64,000 nucleotides of DNA from Rhabdophis nuchalis (GCA_039707465.1 CM077645.1:160029003-160093002), one strand, 5' to 3'; positions 11,287 through 23,435 are shown, counted from the first letter of the stretch. Notes: generated by a model not told the origin, from the letters alone. Made by a program: numbers and translations.

Positions 11287-14225
11287 ATTATTATTATTAT
11301 TTTATTATTGTTTAATTTTATATACCGCGTCCTCTCCCCTAGGGGACTTGGAGCGGTGCACAGGGAAAACTAAAACACATAAAATATATACATCAATAAA
11401 TACAAAAGATAAAAATCAATTAAACTACTTATCCCTGCGCAAAAATAGCCATTAAAACTAACAACCCTAAAAAACCCCAAGGAAGAGACTACCCTAGGCC
11501 GGCCAAGCAGAAAAAGTGTGTTTTTAATTTTTGACGGAAGGAGCGGAGGTCCGTGGTTGTTCTAATGTCGGGGGGAAGGTCGTTCCAGAGGGCTGGGCCC
11601 ACCACAGAGAAGGCCCTTCCCCTGGGCGTCGCCCGCTGACAAAGTCTAGTGGACAGCACCCGGAGAAGTCCCTCTCTGTGGGAGCGAATCGGCCGTGAGG
11701 ATGTATGGGGCATGATCGGATCCCGCAGATAGCTAGGTCCCGAGCCATGGAGCGCTTTAAAGATGACAACTAGCACCTTGAAGCGCACCCGAAAGACGAC
11801 AGGCAGCCAGTGCAGCTCGTGCAAGAGAGGTGTTATGTGGGTATACCTTGCGGTCCCCATTATAGCTCGCGCGGCTGCATTCTGGACCAGCTGAAGTCTT
11901 CGGGTGCACCTCAAGGGGAGCCCCATGTAGAGAGAGTTGCAATAGTCCAGTCGGGATGTCACGAGGGCATGAGTGACTGTGCAAAGGGTATCCCGATCCA
12001 ATAGGGGGCGCAACTGGCGTACCAGGCGAACCTGGTAAAACGCCCTCCTGGCCACGGCTGTCACTTGATCTACCATGGATAGCCGGGTATCCAGGAGGAC
12101 ACCCAAGTTGCGCGCCCCATCCACAGGGGCAAGATTTTCGCCCCCTATGGTCAGCGATGGAGTCAGCTGATTGAATCGGGCGGCCGGAAACCACAGCCAC
12201 TCGGTCTTGGTCGGGTTGAGCCTGAGTCTGTTACTTCCCATCCAGATCCGCACGGCTTCCAGGCACTGGCACATCACCGCTACGGCATCGCTGGGGTGGT
12301 TTGGGGTAGATATATACAACTGCGTATCATCAGCGTAGAGGTGATACTCTACCCCAAAACCACGGATGATCTCACCCAGCGGCTTCATATATGAGTTGAA
12401 CAGGAGAGGCGAGAGGACCGACCCCTGAGGCACCCCACATGTGAGGGGTCTCGAGGTCGACCTCTGCTCTCCTGTCAACACAAATTGCGATCGACCAGAG
12501 AGGTAGGAGGAGAACCACCGTAAAACGGTGCCTCTCACCCCCAGCCCCCCCCCAGTCGATGCAATAGGATACCATGGTCGATGGTATCGAAAGCCGCTGA
12601 GAGGTCTAATAGGACCAGGATGGAGGAACAACCTCCATCTCTGGCCCTCCAGAGATCATCTACCAACGCGACCAATGCCGTCTCGGTGCTATGCCCGGGC
12701 CGAAAGCCAGACTGGCACGGGTCTAGATAATCAACTTCCTCCAGGTGACGGGGAAACTGTTGTGCCACCACACTCTCTACAACCTTCGCCAAAAAGGGAA
12801 GGTTGGAGACGGGACGATAGTTGGCTAATAAAGCTGGGTCCAAAGAGGGCTTCTTCAGGAGGGGCCTCACCATGGCCTCTTTAAGGGAGGCAGGCAAGAA
12901 ACCCTCACTTAAGGAAGCGTTGACAACCTCTTGGAGCCAGCCTCGTGTCACCTCCCAGGATGCCAGTACAAGCCAGGAAGGACACGGGTCCAATAAACAT
13001 GTGGTGGCTCGCAGTCGCCCACGTAACCTGTCCATATCCTCGGAAGTAACAGAGTCAAACTCCTCCCAACCAAGATCCGCCTCGTGCAATCCCACTGGGC
13101 CATCAATGGAGACTAACTCATTCTGGATCTGAGCGATTTTCTCCTGCAGATAAATCACAAATTCCTCTGCTCTACCCTGTAATGGGGCTTCCCGCACCCT
13201 CTGTTGAAGAAGGGAACGGGTCACCCTAAACAGGGCGGCAGGGCGGTTATCTGCGGATGCTATGAGAGTGGCACAATGATGGCGTTTGGCCACTCTCAGC
13301 GCCACAATGTAAGTCCGTAAATGGGGTCTTACCTGTGTCCGGTCAGATTCAGAGCGGGTAGACCTCCAACTTCTCTCTAGGCATCTCTTGTGGCGTTTCA
13401 TCACCCTTAGCTCCTCGGTAAACCAAGGAGCCAGGGTGGCTCGCCGCCACAAGAGAGGCCGCAAGGGCGCGACCCGATCCAAGGCTCCCGTGGCCACAGT
13501 ATTCCATGCGGCCACGAGGTCCTCCATCGGGGCGCGGGTCAGGGGTACAGGAAGTGGCCCAAGCGCCGCCTGGAACCCATCGGGGTCCATCAGGCGCCTG
13601 GGGCGGAACCAAATAGGTGACTCAGGTTCCGCCTCCCCGCGGTGGGGAGTAGCGGTTGGAAAGTCGAGCCGGAGAAGTGAGTGGTCTGACCATGACAAGG
13701 GCATGATGACTATATCCCCTATACCCAGATCACTCTTCCATTGGCCTGAGACAAAGATGAGGTCCGGTGTATGTCCACCCTCATGGGTGGGGCCTTGAAT
13801 TAATTGGGTCACGTCCATGGTCGTCATGGAAGCCATGAACTCCCGAGCTACCGCGGATGATTCGCCCGCCGACGGCAGATTAAAGTCCCCCATGACTAAG
13901 AGTCTGGGGGTCTCAACTGCCATCGTAGCGATCACCTCGAGGAGCTCGGGCAGGACTGCTGCTACATAGCGGGGAGCCAGGTATACAACCAGCAAGCCCA
14001 ACTGCCTCCCTAGGCCCCACTTCACACAGAGGGACTCACAACCGGTGGTCTGTGGCACAATGGTCTCTCTTGGCTCAAGACTTTCCCTAACAATGACCGC
14101 TACCCCTCCACCCCTGATGAAAAGCACGGTAACCTGATGGGCACATTTCAACGAGGGGGAGTCCACCCTCGTGGCCCAACCAGGTCTCCGCAATTCCTAC
14201 CAGGTCTGGCTCCCCCTCTGACACA
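11287..14225 (-). mobile_element. L2 LINE, nearly complete second reading frame, inserted in the viral sequence
   Basis: Minus-strand L2 with its (ATT)n tail at 11287-11305, a 3' UTR containing the block ggcggtat-complement tataccgcgtc, and about 2.7 kb of coding sequence. The 5' end is truncated within the endonuclease domain; the boundary near 14225 is approximate. It separates the polymerase/RNase H part from the core/terminal-protein part of the hepadnaviral insert, so it is younger than the virus. Flanks gtcatatgttgtatg and gtcatgtatg may be a decayed target duplication. Confidence 0.9.
11489..14193 (-). pseudogene. L2 endonuclease/reverse transcriptase, one frameshift
   Basis: Two overlapping frames (14193-12535 and 12631-11489) together cover about 900 residues. 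The first has the apurinic-type endonuclease motifs GDFNLP (residues 102-107) and SDHSLL (169-174), then the start of RT with LDLSAAFDTIDHG. The second has GVPQGSVLSPLLF and the active site YADD at 12326-12337. The C-terminal domain has the family signatures HWLPVVFRVRFKVL and ALWNDLPPDIR and ends FFCLAGLG. The only obvious break is a run of nine C at 12545-12553. The N-terminal start of the endonuclease is missing. The protein would nick DNA and copy its own RNA. This is the best-preserved L2 here. Confidence 0.9.
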
Positions 14226-14843
14226 AGGTCATGTATGTCTTACTAGGGCACTGAGGCTGATCAATTCTAATCCATCACTATCCCCTAGTGGAGCTCAAAT
14301 AGGTGATCAGCCCCTGGTCAAAGATGATTGGCTTCCAGTTACCTATTCATGAGTACCTGCCTCACTCCTGAGTGGATCACTAGCTATATTAGGAGAACTG
14401 ATGAAGCACTGCACATGCTTGGAGATTGGCAACTTCCTGGTAGACATTTCCAATTAATTCAGCCTGATCTGTTATTTACAACATCCACTCTGCAAGTTAT
14501 CAAAGCCTCCTTTGAGTAATGTAATGAAAGAGAATCACTGAATTTTATGGTACCAGACCAATGTTCTTCACTGGTGAGAACAAGCAGTATTTTTTTATCT
14601 TGGCTGGATACTCCGAGGGATACATGGGAACTATTCCTAAAATAGAAGTAGTTTTCTAACATGGTTGCATATCAGGAATTGGAGGACCTACCACCACAAG
14701 AACGTCTTAGAAATCCTAGAAAATCTTCACAATAGGCGATTAGCACAAAACCCAAGATGTTTTATGTTTCCAGATCCAGACATTCCCCGTCTCCTAGAAA
14801 GAGGTTTAAATCCAAATCCCCTGAAAAAACAAAAACCCCATAG
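14226..14843 (+). pseudogene. endogenous hepadnavirus: core (capsid) gene remnant
   Basis: The last part is diagnostic: 14769-14843 encodes the Ser/Arg-rich nucleic-acid-binding tail (begins SRSRHSPSPRKR) and ends at a TAG. This is the composition of a hepadnaviral core C-terminal domain. The body upstream (about 14340-14640, including LTPEWITSYIRRTDEALHML) is consistent with core by position only. A premature stop follows the segment PPQERLRNPRKSSQ. The tail lies directly ahead of the terminal-protein part of the polymerase, as in the virus. In the virus core forms the capsid that packages pregenomic RNA. The copy is broken. Confidence 0.75.
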
Positions 14844-14849
14844 AAGGTT

Positions 14850-15205
14850 GAAGAATCTGTCAGGATTATATTAAAACCTGGAAAATCCATTTAATCCTGA
14901 TTGGCAGATTCCAGATTTAAGACCTACACATTTGGACAAAAACATAAAGCATGAAATACCTTTGAGAAATTGGGGCTTGATCTCACCCATTAGGTTTTGG
15001 CCAAAAAGGATTAAGTATTCTCAGGCAGTCACTAATAAATATGTTGACCATGAAGTTGATCATCAGCTAAAAGTAAAAGAGTATCTAAGGCAGTTACATC
15101 TCACAGACATTTTATACCGAAGAGAGAATGGGCACACTTTTTCATATATTGCTACTCCTTGTTCTTGGCAACAGTCTTCATTACACCATGGGGAAGGCTG
15201 AAAGC
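14850..15205 (+). pseudogene. endogenous hepadnavirus: polymerase terminal-protein domain
   Basis: About 100 codons are still open, from near NPDWQIPDLRP through RNWGLISPIRFWPK to CSWQQ at about 15178. Their order and spacing match the terminal-protein domain that primes hepadnaviral DNA synthesis. It directly follows the core tail, keeping the viral core-polymerase gene order. It is separated from RT only because the genome is circularly permuted. No functional product is expected: upstream and downstream frames are broken. Confidence 0.75.
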
Positions 15206-15461
15206 TATCAGGAAGCAGCATCAGAGGGAGTAGGAGAGATATTGTATCTCTCCTTAATTGCATCTACCAAAAGTTAGGAAAATGGCTGCAAAACCAACCA
15301 CCAAAAGCTCTGACTCTGGCCCAGTAAATAGCGAGGAAAAGAATTTGTTTCTTCCAGAGAATCAATTCCTAGCTGAGACCTTCAGCAGTCATGGATAGCA
15401 GCTCCAACAGCCAAAATTCAAGGAGACTTGTTTTCGTCACAATGCTCGTTGCTGTTCAACA
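15206..15461 (+). other. probable hepadnaviral polymerase spacer region
   Basis: Follows the terminal-protein domain without a break and precedes a short L2 tail insertion. No conserved motif is visible, as expected for the variable spacer that overlaps preS in the virus. Assigned by position only. Confidence 0.4.
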
Positions 15462-15638
15462 GGGCTATAGGACTTTACTTGAACAGGTTTTAGCGCAGGT
15501 TTTTGTTATTTAATAGGTTTTAAATTTGTGTATTTTGTATTACGTTTGTATGTTATTTTAAATTCCTGTGCACCGCCCTGGGTCCTTCTGGAGAAGGGCG
15601 GGATACAAATTGAATAAAATCTAAATCTAAATCTAAAC
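15462..15638 (+). mobile_element. L2 LINE 3' UTR fragment
   Basis: Contains gcaccgccctgggtcc and gggcgggatacaaattg and ends in (AAATCT)n. The same end occurs at 35840-35927. It is short and lies inside the presumed viral tract; caacag and aaacag on its two sides may be a short target duplication. Confidence 0.8.
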
Positions 15639-15960
15639 AGGTAAAAGTTCATATTCCAAATCAAATAAATTTTAGTTTTTCCCCTGGAGATTCAGCATGA
15701 CAACTGAGAGAAGTAGAACCCTGTTACATGGAATGGGACAAAACAGAACTGGCTGACCATGAAATGGGACTTTTTCAAAAAATAGGTTCAAAATGCCTGG
15801 AAAATTGGACAATTGGGACATTGAATGAGTCAATCAATCAATTAAGAGAAGGTGTAACTCCAGTGTATGTGACTCCAAAATGTGTCAGCTTTCCTATTGG
15901 TCATAATTGATCGCAAAGTTTTGTACAAATATGTCATATTTGCTGATAGGGGATGCCAGA
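15639..15960 (+). other. possible end of the hepadnaviral insert
   Basis: Resumes after the short L2 fragment. A 60-codon frame (15728-15910) has no recognisable motif. Counting it, the viral segments sum to about 2.9 kb, close to a hepadnavirus genome; this arithmetic is the main support. Confidence 0.35.
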
Positions 15961-16052
15961 TCTATATAAAAGAGATCAGAAAAACCTATCAACAAAGGAA
16001 GTAATACCAATCAAATAATTAAATAATTAAGTCTGGGTTAAAAGTTCTAATC

Positions 16053-16201
<149 letters not shown>

Positions 16202-17108
16202 TGGATTTCTATACCGCCCTCTCTCCCAACATGGGACTCAGGGCGGTGCACAGGAACTATAAAATATAAAAATACAGACAATCAAAATAGTTAAAACTAG
16301 AATTAAATAGAATTTGGCCCGTGCTAAGAACCTAATTAAAACCCAACTAAAATTATAAAATAGCTATATCCGCTATGCCAGGCCGGCCACATGAAAGAAG
16401 TATGTTTTTAATGCCCGATGGAAGAGGCGAAGGTCTATGATTGTACGGAGGTCGGGGGGCAGGTCGTTCCAGAGTTCCCCTGGGAGTCGCCAGCCAGCAT
16501 TGTAAGGCGGACAGCACCCTAAGGAGGCCCTCTCTGTAGGAGCGGACAGGTCGAATAGAAGTGTGTGGTAGGAGGCGGTCCTGCAAGTAACCAGGTCCTA
16601 TGCCATAGAGAGCTTTAAAGATGGTCACTAAAACCTTGAAACGCACCCGGAAGGCTACAGGGAGCCAGTGCAGCTCGCGCAGGAGAGGTGTTACATGGGA
16701 GTATCTTGAAACTCCCAAGATCCCCCACGCGGCCACATTCTGCACTAACTGGAACCTCCAGGTGCACCTCAAGGGGAGCCCCATGTAGAGAGCATTACAG
16801 TAGTCCCGATTGGAGATGACAAGGGCTTGAGTGACCGTGCGTAGGGCGTCACAATCCAGAAAGGGGCGCAACTGGCGTATCAGGTAAACCTGATAGAAGG
16901 CCCCCCTGGCTACGGCTGTCAGATGGTCCTCTAAGGACAGCTGAGAGTCCAGGAGGACACCCAAGTTGCGAGCCCCTTCTGCAGGGGCTAATGACTTGCT
17001 CCCGATAGCCAGAGATGGAGCCAGCTGGCTATGTCATGGTGCCGGAAACCACAGCCACTCGGTCTTGGACGGGTTGAGTCGGAGCCCGTTCCTCCCCATC
17101 CAGACTCC
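16202..17108 (-). mobile_element. L2 LINE, 5'-truncated
   Basis: Minus-strand L2 covering the C-terminal third of the reverse-transcriptase protein (frame 16964-16353, with LYMGLPLRCTWRFQLVQN and LHWLPVAFRVRFKVL) and the 3' UTR. Compared with the other copies, about 25 bp is missing near 16470, where the ALWN motif should lie, and this shifts the frame. No active-site YADD is retained. Confidence 0.85.
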
Positions 17109-17657
17109 ATTATGGACCATAGAGAATAAATGCTGATTTTTCCAAAGGCAACAGAATTTACATTTAGAATAACTTTTCAACCTCTCAACATTCAGGCACA
17201 TATTTTGTTTTCAAGGCATATTTTACCACCACGACAAGCAATTGTACTTTCAGACACCATTGTATAAAATGTTGAGGATGCCTGACACCACAGCCTCATG
17301 GGGAAATGTATATTTCCCCTGAAAAAGTACTATCAAATAACAAGACTGAGGTACTACTTCTTAACAGTAGTAAACTATGTTTTCAAAAGAAAAAAAAAGA
17401 AGGAACTTGTTTGCTGATAGTGCTTAAAATGTAAGTTTTCTGGTTCTACAAAAAGAAAAAAAATGGCTTCTCTTATGAAAGGCACTGACTACAAGGAAAA
17501 TGGCTGGTGAAATGTTTCCTCAACTAGGAAAATTGCGTTGCCTACAAGTATGCCATATATAATAGTATCCTATGAAAAGCCACCAACAGCAAGGGCTAGT
17601 TTAAAAATATTACTGAAGGAAGATTGTGTATTGGTCTTTATAGCTTTATTTAGATTA
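17109..17657. other. unique spacer
   Basis: No gene or element recognised. Confidence 0.5.
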
Positions 17658-17792
17658 CAGAGGTTCCCAAACTTAGCAACTTGAAGACTTGTGGACTTCA
17701 ACTCCCAGAATTCTCCAGCCAGCTCTGCTGGCTGGAGAATTCTGTGAGTTGAAGTCCACAAGTCTTCAAGTTGCCAAGTTTGGGAACCCCTG
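17658..17792. mobile_element. palindromic hAT MITE (family C)
   Basis: A near-perfect 135-bp hairpin: the left arm (cagaggttcccaaactt, then caacttgaagacttgtg) is repeated in reverse complement on the right. The flanks tttagatta and atttagaa suggest an imperfect target duplication. No coding capacity. Confidence 0.8.
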
Positions 17793-18817
17793 ATTTAGAA
17801 CATGTGATTTCTAATCTCGTATAGATAAATATTTTCAAAGACAGAGCAATTCAAGGAATTAGGCCGACCTAACCATAATTATTCATCTTTTAAAAAACCC
17901 CAATCTTTGCATCATCAAGGTTGCATTCCTACCACTGTTGCTAGCAACAGGAATGAGTTTGCACTTAATTATTATATTCTAAAACTGAACTGATTCCAGA
18001 AGAAATTGTCTTGTGAGGACTTCCAGACATCAGCCTTATCTTTAAGTCAACTGCTTTAAGGACCAGTGATCCACATCAAACTCATTAGTGGCTTTGGTCC
18101 AGTTTTAATTAGGTGATGATCCGTATATTATAGTGTGCTTAATAAGAGGGTAATAGTGATTATATGGATACTGCTGTTTTCCTCAAATATTATGCTTACG
18201 ATGTTCTTCATTAAGCCCTGGGCTTTTCTGGGTCACCTCCATTTTAAGTGGGAAAGTACGTAAGAATGTTAAAGTTCATTGAAAAGGAGATCATTGTAGC
18301 AGCAACCCTCTGAGCATTATGACATACAGCTACAGCCTACCTATTTTTTTCTTTGTGTGAGTTGGATACCCAAATTTCTCCCTCTAATTAACTGTAGACT
18401 AAGGGCCCATTAAGATGGCAGGTGATAGCCCCTGGCTGCAGATTACTGGCATATGCATGGCCTTGGAAAGATTAGAAGACCAGTAAAATCATTTCGGTGT
18501 GTATGCTGTGAGACTAAAATGTGGTGGAGAGAGAAAAGACAAATGGAAGGTCAGAGCAAAGAGGATAGAAGATTTGATGGCTTTAATCAAGAGATTTTTA
18601 TATACAGTTTTAACCATGTAACAGCCAGTGGAGGAATGAATTAACAAAAGAATTACTAGAGTGGATTAAAGTAGTAACTCAAAATATCATCCCATAATCA
18701 TCTTCCTTTTTTAATTTTTTTTTTAAAGGATAGGAAAATTATCAGAATTAGCAGAACTGTTTTACTCAGAAGAAAGTGCACTCAATTTAATCTTGGTTTA
18801 TTTCAAAGCACCCAGAT
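17793..18817. other. unique spacer
   Basis: No gene recognised. Confidence 0.5.
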
Positions 18818-19093
18818 CAGAGGTGGTATTCAGCAGGTTCTGACCAGTTCTGGGGAACCGGTAGCAGAAATTTTGAGTAGTTTAGAGAACCGGTAAATAC
18901 CACCTCTGACTGGCTCCGTCCCCATCTATTCTCTGCCTCCTGAGTCTCAGTTGATCGGGAGGAAATGGGGATTTTGCAGTAACCTTTCCCTGCATTGGGG
19001 AAGGAATAGAGATTTTACAGTATCCTTCACCTGCCACACCCACCAAGCCACACCCACAGAACCAGTAATAAATTTTTTTGAATCCCACCACTG
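18818..19093. mobile_element. short hAT element (family B)
   Basis: The ends are cagaggtggtattca and tgaatcccaccactg. The flanks acccagat and actcagat match at 7 of 8 bases. Internal blocks (tctattctctgcctcc, gccacacccaccaagcc) are shared with the copies at 23444 and 58350. Confidence 0.85.
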
Positions 19094-20065
19094 ACTCAGA
19101 TTGTCTGGTTTGCATTTAAATGAGACATCCCTAATATTTGGTCTACAGGGCAGAAAAATCATCTAGAAGAACGTAATGGCAAAACTATGGGATATCTCCA
19201 GGAAGGACTCCTTACCTTTTTAAAGACTAAAATCAAATTACATGTATGTGTTGGCAAATAAATCCTTTAGGAAATGTTTCCTCTAATGCAAGACATATGC
19301 ATCTTCAGGATTTCTATGAAGGAAGAGGAGGTTATGATATCGGGAGCAATTGTAACTGTAATGTAAGTAGGTATGTAGCATAGGACACAACAACCTATGT
19401 GTGTATTTTTCTTCTAGGTATGGGTTGCTCCTTAGTGTCAAACTCCATTTTAGAAAGTCAGTCTTGCTGCTTTGTTTTGGGGTTTTGGTTTTTTTTTTAG
19501 CAATGCTATCTAAATGGACATAGTTATTTTGAGTAATTCATAGTTTATTTTAATTTATTGGTTTCTTCCCCCCCCCCTCCCATGCTTTAATCGTTGAAAA
19601 TCACTCAGAACATATAATTAACCTATAGATAAGTAACTATATAAACTATATTAATTAATATTTCTCAATTTTCTGGTAGGGAGCCTAGGATATAGCATAT
19701 GAAACACTGGCTCCCTCTGAATAGCACCACATGAAGTCAGTCAAATTGAACTTTGGTGGATGATTTCTGCCCTAGACCAACATGTTAGTTGTTATACATA
19801 TTAACCACATATATATGGCTTCAATGAATATGTCAACCATTGTAGGACCATATATTCATTGGGTAAAAAGCGACTACTATATATGTAGATTATACAATTT
19901 ATTTTAATGGATCTCAGGGATTGCTTTTTTGTCTTATCTTCTAGATTGTATCAAGAAAAAAACATATTTAAAAAGAAAAAGAAAACTAGTAGGGAAATAT
20001 AAAATGGCTTGTCAATTATAAAATTAAAAAGTGATAAAACTATTTTTTATCCACCAAGAAATTCT
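19094..20065. other. AT-rich spacer
   Basis: No gene or element recognised. Confidence 0.5.
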
Positions 20066-20311
20066 TTTTTTAAAAAAAACAATTTTTATTGGTTTTACAA
20101 TTTTACGAAGGGAAAGGGATATATAGGGTAAGGTAGAAATATTTTAGAGCTTCCACGTCGGAGGTGGTAACCACCTCCGAGACTTCATACAAAATCATTT
20201 CAATAAAAGGGTGGAAAGAGATACATACATATCATATCATAAATTTCATGCATTCAATCATTCGTTGCTATTAACATCCGTTTAAGAATTACAATGTATA
20301 AAAGAAAAAAT
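20066..20311 (-). mobile_element. 5'-truncated L1-like LINE 3' end
   Basis: A 246-bp insertion, poly(A) side on the left in minus orientation (ttttttt/aaaaaaa then aatttttattgg). It is flanked by a 14-bp target duplication caccaagaaattct at 20052-20065 and 20312-20325. Length of duplication, tail and truncation are those of target-primed reverse transcription. The L1 assignment rests on the aataaaaattg end and is tentative. Confidence 0.7.
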
Positions 20312-20325
20312 CACCAAGAAATTCT

Positions 20326-21276
20326 AATTCTGTTTGAATCGTACAACATTTTCTTTACATAGCCTTCTTTGCAACAATAATAAAATATAGCAATGCTATT
20401 TTGTTTTTGGAGCAAGCAATTCACACTTGCTCAATTTGTTATATTTTTCTTTTAAATGAAATAATATTTGAGAAATACTGCAGGAAATATTTTCTGTACT
20501 TAAGGAAAATTCTTATAGAAGCACTGCAATAGTTCACAATGATTAGACTGCAGATTTATTATAAATGTAACATTCTTTTTTAAGGTTATAATGCTTTTAA
20601 GGTAGTTTTCACAACAATAGCATAGCAGTATAGTCATATAAATAACTAAATCAGTAGAACTATGCAAATCAGCTAAGATCTAATTTGAACTCCAGATTAA
20701 GAAATTCATGTGCCATGTTCAATTGAAAACAACAACAACAAGTAGGTTATTTATTTATTGGAAAAGAATACAGAAAGTTAAAAGGACAACTGTAACAGAT
20801 GGCCTACAGAAAGACTGGACACAGAGAATAACAGTTTTAGTACAAGTTAGGCAAGATTAAGAGTTCAGGGAGAATATAAATCAAAGGGCATGTAATTAAA
20901 CAAAAGTAAAGGAGAACAGAGAAAACTGCAAATCAAACTTAAAAAGAGCAGCAGAATACATCTGAATCTCTTTCTTGGTTAAAACAAGGATTTCACTGAA
21001 ATCCCAAATCTGTTTTAGACTCAACCATTAGAGTCAACCATTCTGATTCAACAATTTTTTAAAAAAAAAATACAAAATTAACTTTCAAATTTAATCAAAA
21101 CAGTTAACCAAATTGACAATTCAAATCAGATGAGAGATATTTCCTCTATCTTTAATAAAGCTTCAAGCATGCACCTTCTAAATTAGTAAAACAAGTAAAG
21201 AGATGCAGGATTAGTAAAATAAGTACAGAAGTGCGGAATTCGGAATTGACATGGGCAAGAGTATACTGTCTTTGCA
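20326..21276. other. AT-rich spacer
   Basis: No gene recognised. Confidence 0.5.
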
Positions 21277-21355
21277 CTTATTTATTTTTATTTATTTTAT
21301 TAAATTTATATCCCGCCCTTTTCCAAGCGGACCCAGGGCGCTTGGAAATACACTT
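21277..21355 (-). mobile_element. L2-like LINE 3' terminus
   Basis: The block atatcccgcccttttcc next to a tttat-rich tail is the complement of the L2 3' end (gggcgggatataaat). Only the extreme end is recognisable. Confidence 0.5.
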
Positions 21356-21575
21356 AAATACACCTTTTTTTCTAAGGCTTACATAGTATCCATGCAGGTC
21401 AGGAAAAGATGCATTTGAGTTAAGGAAGCATTAAAGAGGAGGTGTTTAGACGGATCTGTGTTGCTTCCCTTTCTTTACCAACTTAAGTCAGGCATACATG
21501 TCCCTAAGCCCACTTGCTTGTGGTGATAGCTCAGGAAAAGATACAGGTAATTTAACAAGCCACCAACAAGTACAT

Positions 21576-21716
21576 CAGAGGTAGGTTGCCAATTTTTCTA
21601 TTACCGGTTCAGGTGTGCTTCTGTGCGATGCGTCTGTGCAAGTGTAGAAGCGTCCAGGCAGATGGGCAGAGCCTCCCGCCAACGATCCGGGCCAAACTGG
21701 GAGCAACCCACCTCTG
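21576..21716. mobile_element. short hAT element (family B)
   Basis: The ends are cagaggtaggttgcc and gagcaacccacctctg, with a perfect 8-bp target duplication aagtacat at 21568-21575 and 21717-21724. Confidence 0.85.
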
Positions 21717-21728
21717 AAGTACATAGAG

Positions 21729-21862
21729 CAAGGGTGTCAAACTCACGCAGTCACGGCATCATCAAGTGACATATCAGGGCTCTCCCCCCTTCGCTAAATC
21801 GGATGTGGGCATGGCCAGAATGTGATGCATCCAGACCATGGGCCAGGGGTTTGACAGTCCTG
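21729..21862. mobile_element. short hAT element (family D)
   Basis: The ends are caagggtgtcaaactc and ggtttgacagtcctg, with a perfect 8-bp duplication acatagag at 21721-21728 and 21863-21870. The left duplication shares four bases with the right duplication of the preceding element. Confidence 0.85.
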
Positions 21863-22049
21863 ACATAGAGTGACCAACACCAAATCTGAAATACCTTTGC
21901 CTGCTTTGATTCCAAATGCTGCATAACAATGAAAAGACTGAGGATTGGAAATATAAAAGCTAGAGCTATCACTCTGCTAAGTGACTAATTCCCACAACAC
22001 TGTCTTATGCCCTGGGATGTCAAATCACCTAGTAGGGCTGTATTACTAT

Positions 22050-22365
22050 CACTATTACTATTATCCTTCTCATCTTTCCTATTACCTTAGCTTCTTATGC
22101 CTATAACTTTGTTGTTTATATCTCATGAGTTATGCTGATTGCTTTTATTTAGTATCCTCTTATGGTTTATGTTGATTGGTTATTTGTTATTTAGTATCCT
22201 ATGACTAGCATTGAGTGTTGTATCTTATGATTTATGATGATTGTATTTTATGATCATGAACATGATTTATCACTTGTTGCTTGTATGTACACTGAGAGCT
22301 TATGCACTGGAGACAAATTCCTTCTGTGCCCAATCACACTTGATCAATAAAGAATAAAGTATTAT
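22050..22365 (+). mobile_element. 3' end of a non-LTR retrotransposon (same family as 1739-1850)
   Basis: The last 100 bases (tgtacactgagagc, acacttgatcaataaag) match the minus-strand copy at 1739-1850. The AT-rich upstream part contains a repeating tatgattta-like phrase and is probably 3' UTR. No reading frame remains. Confidence 0.55.
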
Positions 22366-23435
22366 ATCCCTATGGGGTTTAAATTTCAAGGAAATCTGTT
22401 ATCTTTCCTCCAATCCTGAGGCTTATATTTGTGAGTCCTTTATTTTGTACTTACTATTTTGCTAATAGTTTGATTTACTTATAATTAACTAATTTTGCTT
22501 ATGGATGTACTTATTTTAGTCTTCCCAGAGAAAAATCGAATGATCCAGCTGCATCCGCTGCATAACCTCTTGCAAGCTAGTTTGACCGGAAAGTGGGTTT
22601 TTTTCTAACTGCTAGAGTTATTCTTCCCGTAAAGAAAGTGAAAGATGCCTTTAACAGACACATTTAATCAAGAGTACAAGCTCCTGCTGCTCTTTCCTAA
22701 AAGTGAAAGCAGGTTCGGGGTGCCCTCCTGAATGTCTACGGAAAATGGAATACTTCTTGCTCCATTTCCTGCTGTGTATGTATAGCCAGTAGGATGACTA
22801 GATGCTAAGCACTTTATTGCCCATCTACATCTAAGTCAGTGCTACTTAAAGCTAATCACATACTAACTACATATCCCAGTGACAAAGCTGCATTCCCACT
22901 CTGTCTGTATTGATCTCCCATCAGTCATTTGTAAGTGACCGTGCCAGACATGGCCCTTGGGCATTTTTCCAATACAGAAGCCACTTAACATTAAAATTGC
23001 AGGATTGCTCTTGGCTGTTTTACAAGCCTTTATCAAAACCATTTAAAAATCTACCCTTAATCATAATGGCTTTATGAATTCTTTTTACCTTTGAGCCTTG
23101 ACACCCCCCCACCCCCACCCTTTAACATGACAGAAATATTTGGATCGTCACTCCCATCATAGTCCTCTTGGAGCACCCTGCAAAATGCTGGTTATATGGA
23201 CCGTTCATGATATTTTAAATTATTTATTTGAAAAATCCATGAAGGTTTACATTTAGCGAGGGAAGGATACATTGTGAAGGTTAAATTCTGGAAAGTAGCA
23301 GTATTCCAAATAAATGGTATTCGTTCTACTGTTGCTCTATGTAGTTTAGAGAAAGCCACAAGCAAAATCAGAAACAAATTGAACATGAAATTGTAACCAC
23401 TCCCTCAAGCATGGGTCAACTTCGCCTTGCAGTTG
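22366..23435. other. unique spacer
   Basis: No gene recognised; moderate GC. Confidence 0.5.

Noticed and set aside
14398..14420. Another hammerhead core (actgatgaag) in the viral remnant
   Set aside because: No stem II or GAAA at the right spacing.
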